Assembly (NCBI GenBank): GCA_034769895.1
Contig: CM068372.1
Span: forward strand, 386,600,282-386,664,281
From: Magicicada septendecula
Lineage: Eukaryota; Arthropoda; Insecta; Hemiptera; Cicadidae
Length of the DNA: 64,000 bases
Reading direction: 5' to 3'
The translations under genes and the position numbers were made by a program. The notes under the pieces were generated by a model. That model made no database searches. It worked only from the letters and a program-made list of their open reading frames with translations, and was not told where the DNA came from. Numbering within the stretch: position 1 is the first letter of the stretch; every line of letters starts with the position of its first letter. Shown one piece after another: positions 51,514 through 62,870 of the stretch.

Positions 51514-53423
51514 TGCGACAACACAAATTACTAAACTATTGGCGCATAGGATATGATAGTATGTGTAATTCAAATTACAAGTCTATATTGGAGGGTTTAA
51601 GATTATTTATTGTACAAACACAAGTTATAGTTTATATGGTATATTTGAAATGTACAGAATGTAATGTTTGATAAAGAGTCTTTCTTTTAAAGTGTTAAAT
51701 AATGTTCATACGCAAGACGTGATACGTTACATAAGAAGACTCCCACGATGATGTTGTTGAATAGAAGGGCCGGTCTTTGCGGTGTAGTTGGTTCGTCAGG
51801 TGTGGCTTACAAATGACAGACGTTTTCCCAGAAACGTTTACAGCTGGGCTGGCGTCCTGTAACAGCTTGGCTGATGTCCTGTAATAGCTGGGCTGGTCCT
51901 ATAACAGCTGGGCTGATGTCCTATAACAGCTGGGCTGATGTCCTATAACAGCTGGGCTGATGTCCTGTAACAGCTGGGCTGATGTCCTGTAACAGCTGGG
52001 CTGATGTCCTGTAACAGCTGGGCTGATGTCCTGTAACAGCTGGGCTGATGTCCTGTAACAGCTGGGCTGATGTCCTGCAATTCCCACGATGAATCCGACA
52101 CTTCGCACACACAACGGTACTACGGATTTTATCACTCGCAAAACTTATATAGAGTTTAAGACCAAGTAATATCTCAGGTGACAGTGAGTTTAATCAATAA
52201 CGGTATATTGAGCTTATACCTCTCCGGCTTCTTCAAGTGTTCTCGCGAATAACAAGGTCTACCGCGATCAGCAGACCACCCTATGAGGAAATCTTGCACT
52301 AGCACGGAAACGTCTTGATGGAACTATTGCGTAACAAACTAATGATACTGTCACTGCGGAAAATCTCGCACAGTGGTACAGTTACACTCACTTCTTACAC
52401 ACGTAATACTACAATATTAATATCGTGTGTAAAGATATAAAATCAATTGTTATGCGTCACACGCATTACTATTCCCGAAAAGTCTTAACAGATCCTTGCA
52501 AGCGGTATAATCTTGTACAAGGAATTGTATGTACCGTTCACGGTAGCAGCAGTGAAGAACTGCTTGTAATTTTACGCACAATGCGTTAAAACACTGATGT
52601 GTGCAAATGTACTACACACACAGTTCTGAGTCTTCCCGTGTCACTAACGACGAATAGTTTTTACAACACCTTGCAAGCGGTAGAATTCTTGTACAAGGAG
52701 TGCACGTTCCGTTCGCGGTAGATGGCGTAGAAGAACTCCGTAATTATACGCGTAATGCGTTTAAACACACCTGTGTGCAGATGTACTACATACACAGTTC
52801 TGAGCCTTCTCGTTTCACTATCGACGAACAGTCTTTACAACACCTTGCAAGCGGTAGAATTCTTGTACAAGGAGTGCACGACCCGTTCGCGGTAGATGGC
52901 GTAGAAGAACTGCCTGTGTAACGACAGGCTTAAGAAAATTTCCAACCACCAGTCCGCATTCTATTGGTGGATGGAAGTCACATGGTAAGTAAAGGTGACC
53001 ATGCACTTTTCATGCATTAAAGTGCATTTACCTTGTAACAGCATGCATAGCGGTAATCAGACTACTCGTATCTCATGCATGCTGCCTACATATTAATAAT
53101 ATACATGAACGTAAACAATAGTCCGACAGGTATAGGGATTGTAGTGATACACACGTCTCAGTTCAGCTAATGTCAAAACAACGATAATACTTCACGCACC
53201 GCACGGGAAACGTTTCCCAATCGCGCACGCGCGCACATTTCCACTAACACAATACATGAATCACCATAAATAATAATGCACAGTTTTTCTAAACTAAACC
53301 CTTAACCTTACTAAATACAATTGATAACAACCAAACTTAACCATCTACCAATATAATATGAATGTCCATTGTCTGTGTAATATATGACTTGCCCCGCCTA
53401 TCATGATCCTGTGATCCGTTGCA
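51514..53423 (-). repeat. 5' LTR of the young element (1,910 bp)
   Basis: Same as 46,981-48,868 plus one extra 22-bp unit; a few single-base differences. It contains its own 22-bp array (51,841-52,077) and ~175-bp repeats (52,494-52,917). Confidence 0.9.
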
Positions 53424-54180
53424 ATATATATATATATATACTGCCACGTTACAAGTATTATAAAATTTATACACTTCTGTTCGTGTACCCAACGCAACTG
53501 TATAGTGTTAAACACCGGCTAGGTCGTAGGATCTTGTGTGTTCGTTGCGTTAAGTATATGTGGTTGCAGAATAAACGTATTTTTTTAAAAAGGGGAGTGA
53601 GTCGTTGATGACATGAAACAATTAATTAAAACATAGTAAAAGACTCAATCAATGGTTTATTAAATACTCCAAAGAAAATTGATTGGTTATTACAATTTGA
53701 AACAAGAAAATTCAAAATATTCTCTTCTATAAGGATACACTCTGTAAAACATAAAATATCTTTGCTATTTAGGGCATATTAATAACATATAGTCATAAAT
53801 ATCTAAACAAAAATGATGAACAAATTATAAAATTCTTTTATATTGTTTGGGCGTCTGACTTTGAATCATTATTCAAATTTGAAATCATAGCAACTCACTT
53901 ATAGAAACAATATTAACTTTAACAAATAAAAATTGAATGGTTGCTATTAACTTTTAATCAAAATAATATTTACTTTAAGAAAAAAATTTTGATTTTTAAT
54001 GACACGCCCAATTTTAAAAATAAAACTGAATAAAATTATTTATAACACCAACTAACAATTACGTCTTTTACTTTGAATATTTACACCAGTTACATTTAAG
54101 TCTTTATATTACTTTATTATCTTATATTCTGTTCTTTATGTGTTCTTGGTTTAACACAAAAATATAATTGTTAATTTATC
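53424..54180. other. No gene recognised; (AT)n at left edge
   Basis: 53,424-53,439 continues the (AT)n target tract. The rest is strongly AT-rich without motifs. Confidence 0.5.
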
Positions 54181-54358
54181 GCCTGCGTAGTGTGGAAGTT
54201 ACCGTTGCGTGTGTACGTGTGTGTGCGTGCGTGCGCGCGCGCGTATCCTGAATGATGACAATATCATTGATGATGATGATGATGACGCTTCCTCAGTATT
54301 CTATGGCCTGTTGTTGGTGGTTGTCCTGCGCTCCTCCATCAATCGTGGTGTGTTGCAA

Positions 54359-54437
<79 letters not shown>

Positions 54438-55140
54438 GTTCAAGTCGATTAGCAGCAGGACATAGTGACCACATGTCAAACTTGCTTAATTCTGATTTTT
54501 AGCAGACGAACATAGTGTCCTTGTGCGAATCTTGCTCGAGTCTGTCGATTATCCAACGGACACAGTGTTTCCGTGTGAAGCTTGTTGCTTGAGCCTGTTT
54601 ATCGTCCAAAATTTCCGTACGTATTTATGGTAGACAGCAATTCTGACATGTCAGATATTGTTCAGTTTTGTTAATTCGTGTATAACGTCCCTTTTTTAAC
54701 TTGATCTTTATCTTTTATATTACCTCATATTTCTGTTTTTTGACCAAAGAAATATAATTGTTCATCGGTCACCTGCGTATTGTCAAAGTTACCGTTGAGT
54801 GTGTACGTGTGTGATTGTGTGTGTGTGTGTGTGTGCGCGCGCGCGCGCGCGCGTCTGCGTCTCCTGAATGATGAAAATGACGATGATGCCGATGGGTCCT
54901 CGGTACTCTATAGCCTGTTGTTAATGGTAGTTCTGTGCTCCTCCATCAATCGTGGTGTGTTGCAGATGATGGTGATGATGATGATTTCAAGTCGGTCAGA
55001 AGACCGACAGAATGTTGCCGTGTAAAGATGTCTTGAATCTGACCTCGTCCAAAATTGCCGAAGGTATTGGTAGTATACGCAAACTGACATGTCAGATATT
55101 GTTTTTGACATGTTAAACATTGTCAATTCGTGCGTAGCGT
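54180..55140. repeat. ~590-bp tandem duplication with CG-alternating runs
   Basis: Two units offset by 590 bp (GTTACCGTTG at 54,198 and 54,788) share GTGTGTACGTGTGTG, a (GC)n run, CTCCTCCATCAATCGTGGTG and TGACATGTCAGATATTGTT. Each contains alternating GT/GC sequence that can adopt Z-DNA (54,215-54,243 and 54,815-54,853). The first unit holds an (ATG)26 array (54,359-54,436). Open frames across it are repeat-derived. Confidence 0.85.
54359..54436. repeat. (ATG)n microsatellite, 26 units
   Basis: Uninterrupted; absent from the second 590-bp unit, where only a few GATGATG units exist, so it expanded after the duplication. Confidence 0.95.
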
Positions 55141-55867
55141 CCTTTCCTTACTGATCACTTTTTAGTCCGTTTTCGCGATCACGTAAACCTTATCTTTAGG
55201 CGAGTGATTGCATTTTCTTCGTTATTTTTCACTCGTCATTTACATATAAAACACTTGTTAATTACTAGTTAATTATGGTAGTAATTAAAATTAATTAATT
55301 TGACGTCTTTATTATTTCACTTTTCTGCAATAATTTTGCATTAAAATACGCTTTTAAATGTCCTTATTCTAATGGTGTTTTTAGAATTGTGATGTGTCTT
55401 TGGTAGACCAGTTACTTCGTAATGCTACTACTATGGAATACTTGAAGCTAATTTACCCCGGCTGTAAGTAAGTTTGTTAAACACTCATAGTGGAGCAGGT
55501 AGGCATGAGAATACATCACCCGATGTTGGCGTTACACACACGCGCGCGCGCGCACACACACACGTGTGTGTCGTATGCGAATTAACTGTATACAAGTCGG
55601 CATTATACGGGCTCTGGGGGAGCAAGCGTGTTACTGAATAACCTGAGCGACACACGAGTAGAGCGTTGTGTGTGAGTGTGTGTATTGCGTATTTCTCTAC
55701 ACTTTCAAACACAACGTATAAAACACAAGGCGGTGGCTTGCGTCGCCCTCGTCTGTTTGCTTAACTCTCAAACCGCTCTAACGTCTACTCTGCCTTTACA
55801 ACCTTCAAACGCAGTGCAAAATTGCCTGCCAAAACACACAGACGCAGACATGCAAATATGTCGCCAC
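55141..55867. other. No gene recognised
   Basis: AT-rich left part; CA/CG alternating run at 55,533-55,570. Open frames at 55,485-55,967 have no motif. Confidence 0.5.
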
Positions 55868-56942
55868 TAAGGTGTGCTAAACTAGTATCTAAAATATCAG
55901 GTACGAACGATACCATTCCAAAAAAATAACACGTACAAATACCTGTTATTATATACGTATTATACATATACCTGTATTACATAATTTGTTATAAGAAATT
56001 AATTTAAACTAAAAGTATTAACAGTGTTACTTTACACTGTTACTTTGTTAAGCTATTACTGTTTAAAATAAAATAAGAAGCAAGAGTATTTATAGGCCTA
56101 TCTCTCATAATTTAAGTTTTTACTAGAAGTAAACAAGTGAACAAACTGACAGAGATTTAATATTAAATTATCGATTCAATTTTCGCTAGAGAAGTCAGTT
56201 GCAAAACTCAGGCAATGAAATTTAGAGTGCACAACAAAGAATGTCAAAAAAGTTTACGTGAGCTGTCCAGTGAAGTTAAAATCATACAGCCACTCTGTAA
56301 GTTATAACACAATATAATTTGCTTTTTCAAAATTTACTAAGTTCGTGACTAGTATAATATATAATTTGATATTATAATCTGTATTATATATCTGTATAAC
56401 ACACGAGAATAAACGTAATAACATTATGAATTTTTTTTTCATTTCTTAAAAACAGCTTCGTCTCATTGGCATAGAGATATTCTGAACCTCGCTGTTTTGC
56501 TTCGTTTCGTACTTGTATGGCAATCGGCACATGCGCAGAATGAAGTATTCAGCACCAAAAAGTGGCTTCGTACTCGTGTACTTGTAATACTCCTAGTACT
56601 CCTAATACTTGTGGTACTCGTTTACTTGTTGTTACTTGTGTACTCGTAATACTCCTAACACCTGTAGTACTCAATTGCTTGTTGTTACTTGTATACTTGT
56701 TTACTCGTTAGTTGCGTAGGGGGATCCAGCGACTCGGACCGCGAGTAATCAGAACGGGTATTTCCACTTTCAGTTATTGTTGAATCGGAACGGGTATTTC
56801 CACTTTCAGTTATTGTTGAATCGGAGCAGGTATTTCCACTTACAGTTATTGTTCAATCGGAACAGGTATATCAACTTTTCAGTAACTGTTATATCCGTTC
56901 CACTAAAATATCGTTCCAACATACCTGTTATAGGTATATCGG

Positions 56943-56951
<9 letters not shown>
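55868..56951. mobile_element. Non-autonomous hAT element, copy 2
   Basis: Aligns end to end with 39,286-40,321 (TAAGGTGTGCTAAACTAGTA at the left, TATCGGCCCACCTCT at the right, and CTGAACCTCGCTGTTTTG and GCACATGCGCAGAAT inside). A region at 56,760-56,880 holds three tandem copies of a TTTCCACTT.CAGTTATTGTT unit where copy 1 has two. The right target duplication cannot be read because a (TC)n array has grown out of the terminal CACCTCT. Confidence 0.8.

Positions 56952-57019
<68 letters not shown>
56949..57019. repeat. (TC)n(AC)n microsatellite
   Basis: About 20 TC then 16 AC units at the junction between the hAT copy and a mariner end. Confidence 0.95.
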
Positions 57020-57020
<1 letters not shown>

Positions 57021-57600
57021 GTTTGATCAAAAAGTTCATGCAGTTCATGTTTATTTTTAAAATTATGCCTTCATTCATCGACACTTACACTGCCTCCTCC
57101 CAAGTAGTCTCAGTCGAATGTAACACGATTAACCCATCCGTTTTGCATTCTTCAAAATATTTAAAACATGTACTAATTTGGTACAGCCTTGAGCTCGCTT
57201 AGTAGCATTCGTTTTACGTCTTCAAAGTTCGCAAAACGTTGTCCTTTCGTGAAAATTAGTATCACCATTGGGAGGAGGAAAGATCGCGTTGGGACACATC
57301 TGCTAAATAAGGCAGTTGTCGTGTCATCATTATGACGTTATCTTTTGTATAGCCTGGCAAAACTCTTAACAAGCGATGACGTGCGTCCAGGCGCATTATC
57401 GGGCTGCAAATTTCATAAATTATTCATCCGTAAGTCTGGCCGTTTTCTACGAATAGTTTCATACAAATGGTGTAATATATCCGAATAATACCTTTTATTT
57501 ACTATTGCGCCTACTAACCAAATTTCGTGGAACACAAAATTATAATCTTCAGTTGACAACCACAATTTTCAACTCACATACGGTAGCCTTTGAAACTTGT
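57015..57600 (-). mobile_element. Mariner relic, 3' half, minus strand
   Basis: The terminus AAGTTTGATCAAAAAGTTCA (57,020) equals the mariner end at 25.9 kb. On the minus strand, inward, are RKRPDLRMNN, QPDNAPGRTSS (catalytic HDNA(P/R)-type block), RFANFEDVKRMLLSELKAVP and an EECKTDG end. This order and spacing match the C-terminal half of mariner transposase. Several stops and shifts; the 5' half is absent. Confidence 0.75.
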
Positions 57601-57842
57601 AAACCGCTTATTCACGCACAGCAGTCTTGCCAAAAGCCCTCTGAACACTTTTACCAGCAGTTTATTTCACAGTTTACACACAATTAAATCCATGTTCTTC
57701 AATCTTGCACTCCAGAATGACAAAAAATCGCCTAATACACCTAAGGACGACTTACTCGTAACGAGATATTTCCAGATGTAGAGAAATACACAGGTTTGAG
57801 AAAAATATAGAGTTTTGTTAGTTTTATTAGCAGCCATTTTAC

Positions 57843-58002
57843 CACCAACTTTGTCACTACTTATTGTCGTAATACTTCGTTCTTGACGAGGCCTTTCGGT
57901 GTCTCTACCATGTCGTTTGAGACCTGAAGATGGTGGAGACACCGAAATGCGAAAAGAACGAAGTATTTAGCAGTGTGGCAATAAGTGGTGACAAAGTTGG
58001 TG
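57843..58002. mobile_element. Foldback Penelope-like repeat, copy 3 (compact palindrome)
   Basis: Left arm 57,843-57,914 and right arm 57,922-58,002 are inverted copies around a very short loop. The left starts CCAACTTTGTCACTACTTAT and the right ends ATAAGTGGTGACAAAGTTGG. The right arm holds the best-preserved core: CTGAAGA (57,924-57,930), T, GGTG-GAGA-CACC hairpin, GAAA (57,944-57,947). The left arm carries its complement, so both transcripts would contain it. Confidence 0.75.
57924..57947 (+). other. Hammerhead-like core in palindrome
   Basis: CTGAAGA-T-GGTGGAGACACC-GAAA: core strands and a four-base-pair stem II with a GNRA-like GAGA loop. Stems I and III are not obvious. Confidence 0.45.
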
Positions 58003-58039
58003 AAAAATAGAGAGCCTGCAGTTGAAGCGTGTCTTAAGA

Positions 58040-58605
58040 CAATTTTACTAATGATGATGAATCGGAGTTAGCAAGACAAAGAAGTACAATCCAGAATTAA
58101 TTTGGGAAAGATGGCTATATCTATATTAAATAGAATTCTGTGGAATTAGCAAATAACAGCAGAAATTAAAACCAATATATTTAAAACCATTGTTAGAAGT
58201 ATCATCACTTACCCCACAGACGTTTGGACTACTAATAAACACACAAGAACAAAATAATGACAGCAGAGATGGACTTTTAGAGACATTCGGCAAGAGTATC
58301 CAGACGTACGGAAATTAGAAATGAAGTCATTAAGGACAAAATTAATGTGGCAAATTCAATTGCTGATTTTATCTAAACAAAAAAAGTATAATGGTATGGA
58401 CACACGAAAATTGCGCAGGAAAGATTTCCAAGGAGAGTTTTGGAATGGACCTCACCAAGAAGAAGGAGAAGAGGAAGACCACCTATCACCTGGATAGAAT
58501 AAATTCACACTATATTGAGGGAACAAGAAATTGAAGAAGATCTTTGGATGGACAAGCAGCAGTGGAAGAGGAGAATTCAATCACTTCTGTAATATTTGGT
58601 TCAGG
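58040..58605 (+). pseudogene. LINE C-terminal fragment (family D)
   Basis: Reads SILNRILW, then AEMDF...RHSARVSR, IRNEVIKDKINVANSIADFI, VXWYGHTKIAQERFPRRVLEW (split), TSPRRRRRGRPPITW and EEDLWMDKQQWK. The consensus M.R...W....W.P..RRRRGRPP.TWM.GI...M......EEDL..D...W belongs to another insect LINE family. Three or more frame changes. 3' tail is short. Confidence 0.8.
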
Positions 58606-58991
58606 AAAATGTGTAAACGTTGTACAGGCGGAATATTAATAATGATGAATCGGTAAGGCAAATGCTTATATACGGAGACAAAAAGAAAATAAATAAAAAC
58701 GAAAAGAGTAAAAACAAAAATTAATTTTACTCGTTACAGTGATGACAGAATTGAAGCGATCTCTTATAAACAGAAGAGAAAACACTTTCCTACCTTCGGT
58801 GAGAAGATATGTTAAGGGTTTTACTTCACCACTTACACGGTTCATACGAATTAACTGTACAGAAGTTACACGTATTCATACGAGGTACGAGAGAAGCGAG
58901 GAGTAGGTTTCTGTATAATCTACAGCCACAGAGAGACATGAGTGAAGTGTTTTGCGGTCTCTGCCACCGACAAATTCAGTTTGTACATGCA

Positions 58992-59029
<38 letters not shown>

Positions 59030-59457
59030 TGTCTCCTCTCTTCATCACTCTCACACACGCGCAAACACAAACCCACACTTACACTAAAGCCGACGGTACT
59101 GTCATCTCCCCGTTTACATCAATAGATACAGCCTCAAAATTATCATGCAGCTGGCAAAATCTGTCTCGCAAAGGCGAAACATGTATTACTATGGTAATAT
59201 ACACCAGCCCTCACCTACACGGTAGCCACAGAATTACAGGAAGAGCGGCACTGAATAGGATACATGAAAATAGACATCCGTTCTATAAGAAAGACAGTAA
59301 ACACAAAATCCCGTAATTTTTTTGTATTGTTTCGGTAATCTCACGAACTGTAGTGTTTAAGCAGTTAAAAAATAGCTTAAGTTGATAAAAAATTCGTTAA
59401 TCAAAATTGTTGTTGTTATTATTATTATTATTGCATAACTATTGTTACGGATATTAA
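58606..59457. other. No gene recognised; contains (CT)n
   Basis: Open frames at 58,809-59,316 cross a (CT)n array (58,992-59,024) and show no motif. Confidence 0.5.
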
Positions 59458-59520
59458 CTACTGCTGCTCCCGCTGCTCCTCCTCCTCCTCCTCCTCCTCC
59501 TCCTCCTCCTCCTCCTCCTC

Positions 59521-59572
<52 letters not shown>

Positions 59573-59589
59573 TCCTCCTCCTCCTCCTC

Positions 59590-59681
<92 letters not shown>

Positions 59682-59694
59682 CCTCCTCCTCCTC

Positions 59695-59739
<45 letters not shown>

Positions 59740-59772
59740 GTAGTACTAGCAGTACTAGTAGCAGCAGCAGCC

Positions 59773-59817
<45 letters not shown>

Positions 59818-59850
59818 ATAGTAGTAGTAGTAGTAGTAGTAGTTGTTGTT

Positions 59851-59881
<31 letters not shown>

Positions 59882-59925
59882 CAGAAGCAGCAGCAGTAGT
59901 AATAGTAATAGTAATAATATAATGG
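59458..59925. repeat. Compound trinucleotide array (~470 bp)
   Basis: Blocks of CTC, CTA, CTG, CTC, CTA, CTG, CTC, CTA, then near 59,740-59,770 the array inverts to TAG/GTAGTAG and AGC blocks to the end. The (CTA)n and (TAG)n halves are complementary and could form a long hairpin. The 163-codon frame across it (runs of Pro, Thr, Ala and Ser) is an artefact. Confidence 0.95.
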
Positions 59926-60614
59926 TAAACTAATAGTAATAATATAATGGTAAACTAATAGTAATAATATAAAAATGATAAACTACGTCACTTATGTGAG
60001 ACGTAATATGGATCATGGATTGTAAGTTTGGATCAGGCCTCGACAATGCTCTCGGCTTATTGCTTATGGTGCCGCTCAGCCGAGACTTACAACATAACAA
60101 ACACAACACGTATATACCTAGATACAAACGAAGTAACTAACAAGACACGAAATACGTGAAAGCAGAGACTGTCTCCCTGCGCTTGCTTCCTTCCCTTTGT
60201 TTTATAATAATCAAAGCTTTGTTACGAGAAACGTTTGCCTGCCTGCGTCATACAGGCACTGGAATTCTGCCAGTAATGACCTGCTGTTACGCTGCTATAC
60301 GTCGTGTATGTGTGTGTGTGTGCCCTTTGCCGGCGGTCTCATTATTTCCTACGTTGCAAGTGTTCTTCTGTGTTGTTCAGTTCAGACAATAACGGTACTC
60401 GTCGTTCTGATTACAAATTGTATTCTCGTAGTTGTCAATCTGTGTTAAGCGTTTTGCCTAGAACAGTGATTTTCAAATGGCAATCGGCAACACCTTTTTA
60501 TAAGGCTCGCAAACTTACCTTTGAAAACCAATCTTTGGACCTCTACAAACTGACGATGGCCGTTACAGGATTAAAATTAACCATGAAGTGGACCAACTGA
60601 TTCAGGGTGCCGAC
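59926..60614. other. No gene recognised
   Basis: A 20-bp ATAATATAATGGTAAACTA pair follows the array (59,914-59,955). Three overlapping + frames at 60,156-60,600 have no motif. Confidence 0.5.
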
Positions 60615-60895
60615 AAGTACAGTTTAGTAAGAGTAAGAGGCCGGCTTGAGTGGGTGAGCCACGTAAGGAGAATGGATGGCAGAAGAATGGCTAAGTGAAT
60701 TGCAGATTAAAGACCGGTAGGAAGAAGAATTAGAGGATGACCCAGAAAGAGGTGGTTGGACGAGGTGGAGGATGATTTGAGATGTATAAAGGTGAGGGGA
60801 TGTTGACAGATGTGTAGAAAGTCATTCGAGAGGGCGGAATGGAAGAAAGTCATTGAGGAGGCTAAAACGCACACTGTATTGTAACGCCACGAAAA
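60615..60895 (+). pseudogene. LINE 3' tail (family E)
   Basis: Reads RGRLEWVSHVRRMDGRRMAK, RPVGRRIRG, PRKRWLDEVEDDLRCI, AEWKKVIEEAKTHTVL. The pattern RL.W.GHV.RM...R.PK........GRR..GRP..RWLDEV..DL......W...A.DR..WK.VI.EAK.H.GL is a LINE C-terminus. Three stops. It resembles the tail at 22,560 in its GRP..RW and EA.(A/T)H blocks. Confidence 0.75.
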
Positions 60896-61225
60896 GCAAA
60901 GAAGAAAGTATGTGGACAAATAGCCACTTTTTACTTATTTACAAATAAACACTGCCTTTTTTATTTTTACATTACAGTACTTGTTCAAAGTTGATCGATT
61001 ATGCTGCGGCCCGCAGGTAGGTTCCTGATTTTAAGCGTGGCCATCAGGCGCTTATAAGTTGCAAACCGCTAGCCTATTACACTGTCCATATTTTACACTG
61101 TGTTCTTTAATTTGATTTCCGTTTTAACTGTAACATTCAAATAACTTTTGATTATCGTTTTACAGTTCTTTTTGTCACGCGACTTTGTTCAGCTTTTAAA
61201 TTTACTAAAAAAAAAAGAACAACAT
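60896..61225. other. No gene recognised
   Basis: AT-rich with no motif; ends in an A-rich run before the solo LTR. Confidence 0.5.
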
Positions 61226-61721
61226 TGTTACGACAATTACGGAACGCTCTCGAAAAAGCGAGAGTGTTGTTCTACACGTTTCTCGACTAGCCAAGTCGTT
61301 GGTGTCAGGTCGTCCGTTCACGTAGCACTACAGTACCTTCCAGACTGTTCGAGAGCACTTGTAAATACGTAAACTATGCTGTTACGCCGCGTTAAGGATG
61401 GAAAGTTATTCTGAAACATTTGCGCTACCTATATAAGCAACAGTAGGCGGCTTAGTTAGTTATAGTTGACAATCTGACGATTTATTCAGTGCGGATCAAG
61501 TGATTGTGGAAAGTGATTACTGTCTTATGAATAGTGAGGAAGTCTTAATAGATGACATTATTATTACGTGTGGACAAGTTTCACTTGAATTATTTTACAG
61601 GAGTAACTTGTTGATTCGCATTGTTATGAGTGACTAATTAAAGCTGGTAATTAGTGACTTCATTGGTGCCTGTATTTTGTTTCCACTGTACCATACGACG
61701 ATCAGTGAGACCGTCGTAACA
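61226..61721 (+). mobile_element. Solo LTR, gypsy-like family 1, full length (496 bp)
   Basis: Starts TGTTACGACAATTACGG and ends GACCGTCGTAACA, imperfect inverted termini (TGTTACGAC / GTCGTAACA) as in TG...CA LTRs. A TATA-like CTATATAAGC lies at about 61,431. A CTCTCG...CGAGAG hairpin sits near the start. Flanks ACAT and ATAT differ by one base and may be a worn 4-bp duplication. Reference copy for the fragments at 2.9, 16.9, 18.7, 24.8, 31.9 and 63.8 kb. Confidence 0.8.
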
Positions 61722-62277
61722 ATATACTGTGAAAGACAGCCCAGCCAGAAATATAGATTTACGTTATACGTTTGATTGGCAAAAGCCAGGAGACCATTCA
61801 AAAAAACGTTCATTACTGTAATGAAAAAGGCCATTATAAAATTTATAATTAAATGTCGTGCATAAGTGGATTTTACCTTTTACATAGATTGCATTTAACT
61901 AAATGTTTGTTCGAACTTTTTTGAATACAAACAAAGAAAGCTGAATACTCTTTTTAAAAATACTCATTTAATGTTCACAATTATTCATCTTTCGAAACCA
62001 ACTGTAATGTAAAGCTTCATATTGTTTCGACGGTGTCATGGACCATCGTGTTTAAACAATAGAAATAGATAATTGGATACAGAGAATTTCCTATTTAGAA
62101 TTTTAATCACAATTTAAAACAAAGAGAGCTACGCGTATACAACAATTCTTCGAGTAAACGCTGTCCAATACACCTAAAAATAACACCCATTAAGTACAAC
62201 TTATTTAACATTGTCGCGCCAATAATACAGCCGTCCGCACATAACAATTCGGTATAATCATTTTACATTAAACTGAC
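61722..62277. other. No gene recognised
   Basis: AT-rich, without motif. Confidence 0.5.
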
Positions 62278-62865
62278 ATCATCATCATCAGCATCATCAT
62301 CATCAGCATCATCATCACATCATCACCATCTTCACGTCACGGCATAGACAAGGTGTTGCCTGTTCCGCCTTTAAAGATCTTCCAGCAATACCTACCTGTG
62401 TTTACCCATATACCTCTGTCCTGTAGGTTTATATTTCTAGACTTTTTGGCCAGTCTTGAATCTGACATTCTTTCTAAGTGTTATTTCCATCGTTGTTTAT
62501 AATCTTTTAATCTTTCATTCAAGTTAAAAACGTGTAATTCTAATCTTGTGGCCTCATTCTTTATACAGTCAAGTTTAGAACCCTTTCAACTCTTCTTAAG
62601 AACGCCATTTTCGAGGCCTATATTTTAGTTTCTTTTTTTTTGTCGTCGTCCATAATTCACACCTATAGGACAGTATAAGGACCGCCATAACTTTATAAAA
62701 CTTTAATTTTATATCTCGACGTACCTTGTGTGTAAAAATTACAATTGATTTTCCCACATACCGTTTGGATATTCCCTAATTTAACATCAATATCATAATT
62801 TTTATCATAGCCAATATTATTTCCCAAATAGTAAAATGGCTCACCTGTCGTACAATTTGGTTGTT
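62278..62865 (-). pseudogene. LINE 3' end (family A relative), minus strand
   Basis: An (ATC)n tract at 62,278-62,330 is the 3' tail. The minus strand then yields, from 62,865 downward, GEPFYYLGNNIGYDKNYDID (the YLG motif), a VKLGNIQ...CGKIN block, a TSRYKIK block, a KNEATRLELHVFNLNERLKD-like block and ARKSRNIN near the tail. It shares N..RLK(D/K)Y...W with 36,136-36,476. Many interruptions. Confidence 0.75.
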
Positions 62866-62870
62866 ACAAA

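Larger units (their letters stand above)
46981..53423 (-). mobile_element. Young gypsy-like LTR retrotransposon, non-autonomous (6.44 kb)
   Basis: Two direct repeats, 46,981-48,868 and 51,514-53,423, begin TGCGACAACAC and end GATCCGTTGCA, giving TG...CA termini. They flank a 2.65 kb internal region. The open frame and the TATA-like sequence place the coding strand on minus. Next to the 5' LTR (right side), the minus strand reads TAGAGATATTTTGGCGCTTA, with TTGGCGC a plausible primer-binding site. Next to the 3' LTR it reads GCGGGAAGGAG, a polypurine tract. The element lies within (AT)n, consistent with an ATAT target. LTRs differ by a few bases and one 22-bp unit, so the insertion is recent. 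No reverse transcriptase or integrase region is present, so it looks dependent on a relative. Confidence 0.85.

Noticed and set aside
59442-59933. 163-codon frame rich in Pro, Thr, Ala and Ser
   Set aside because: It is the translation of a trinucleotide array; other frames are equally open.
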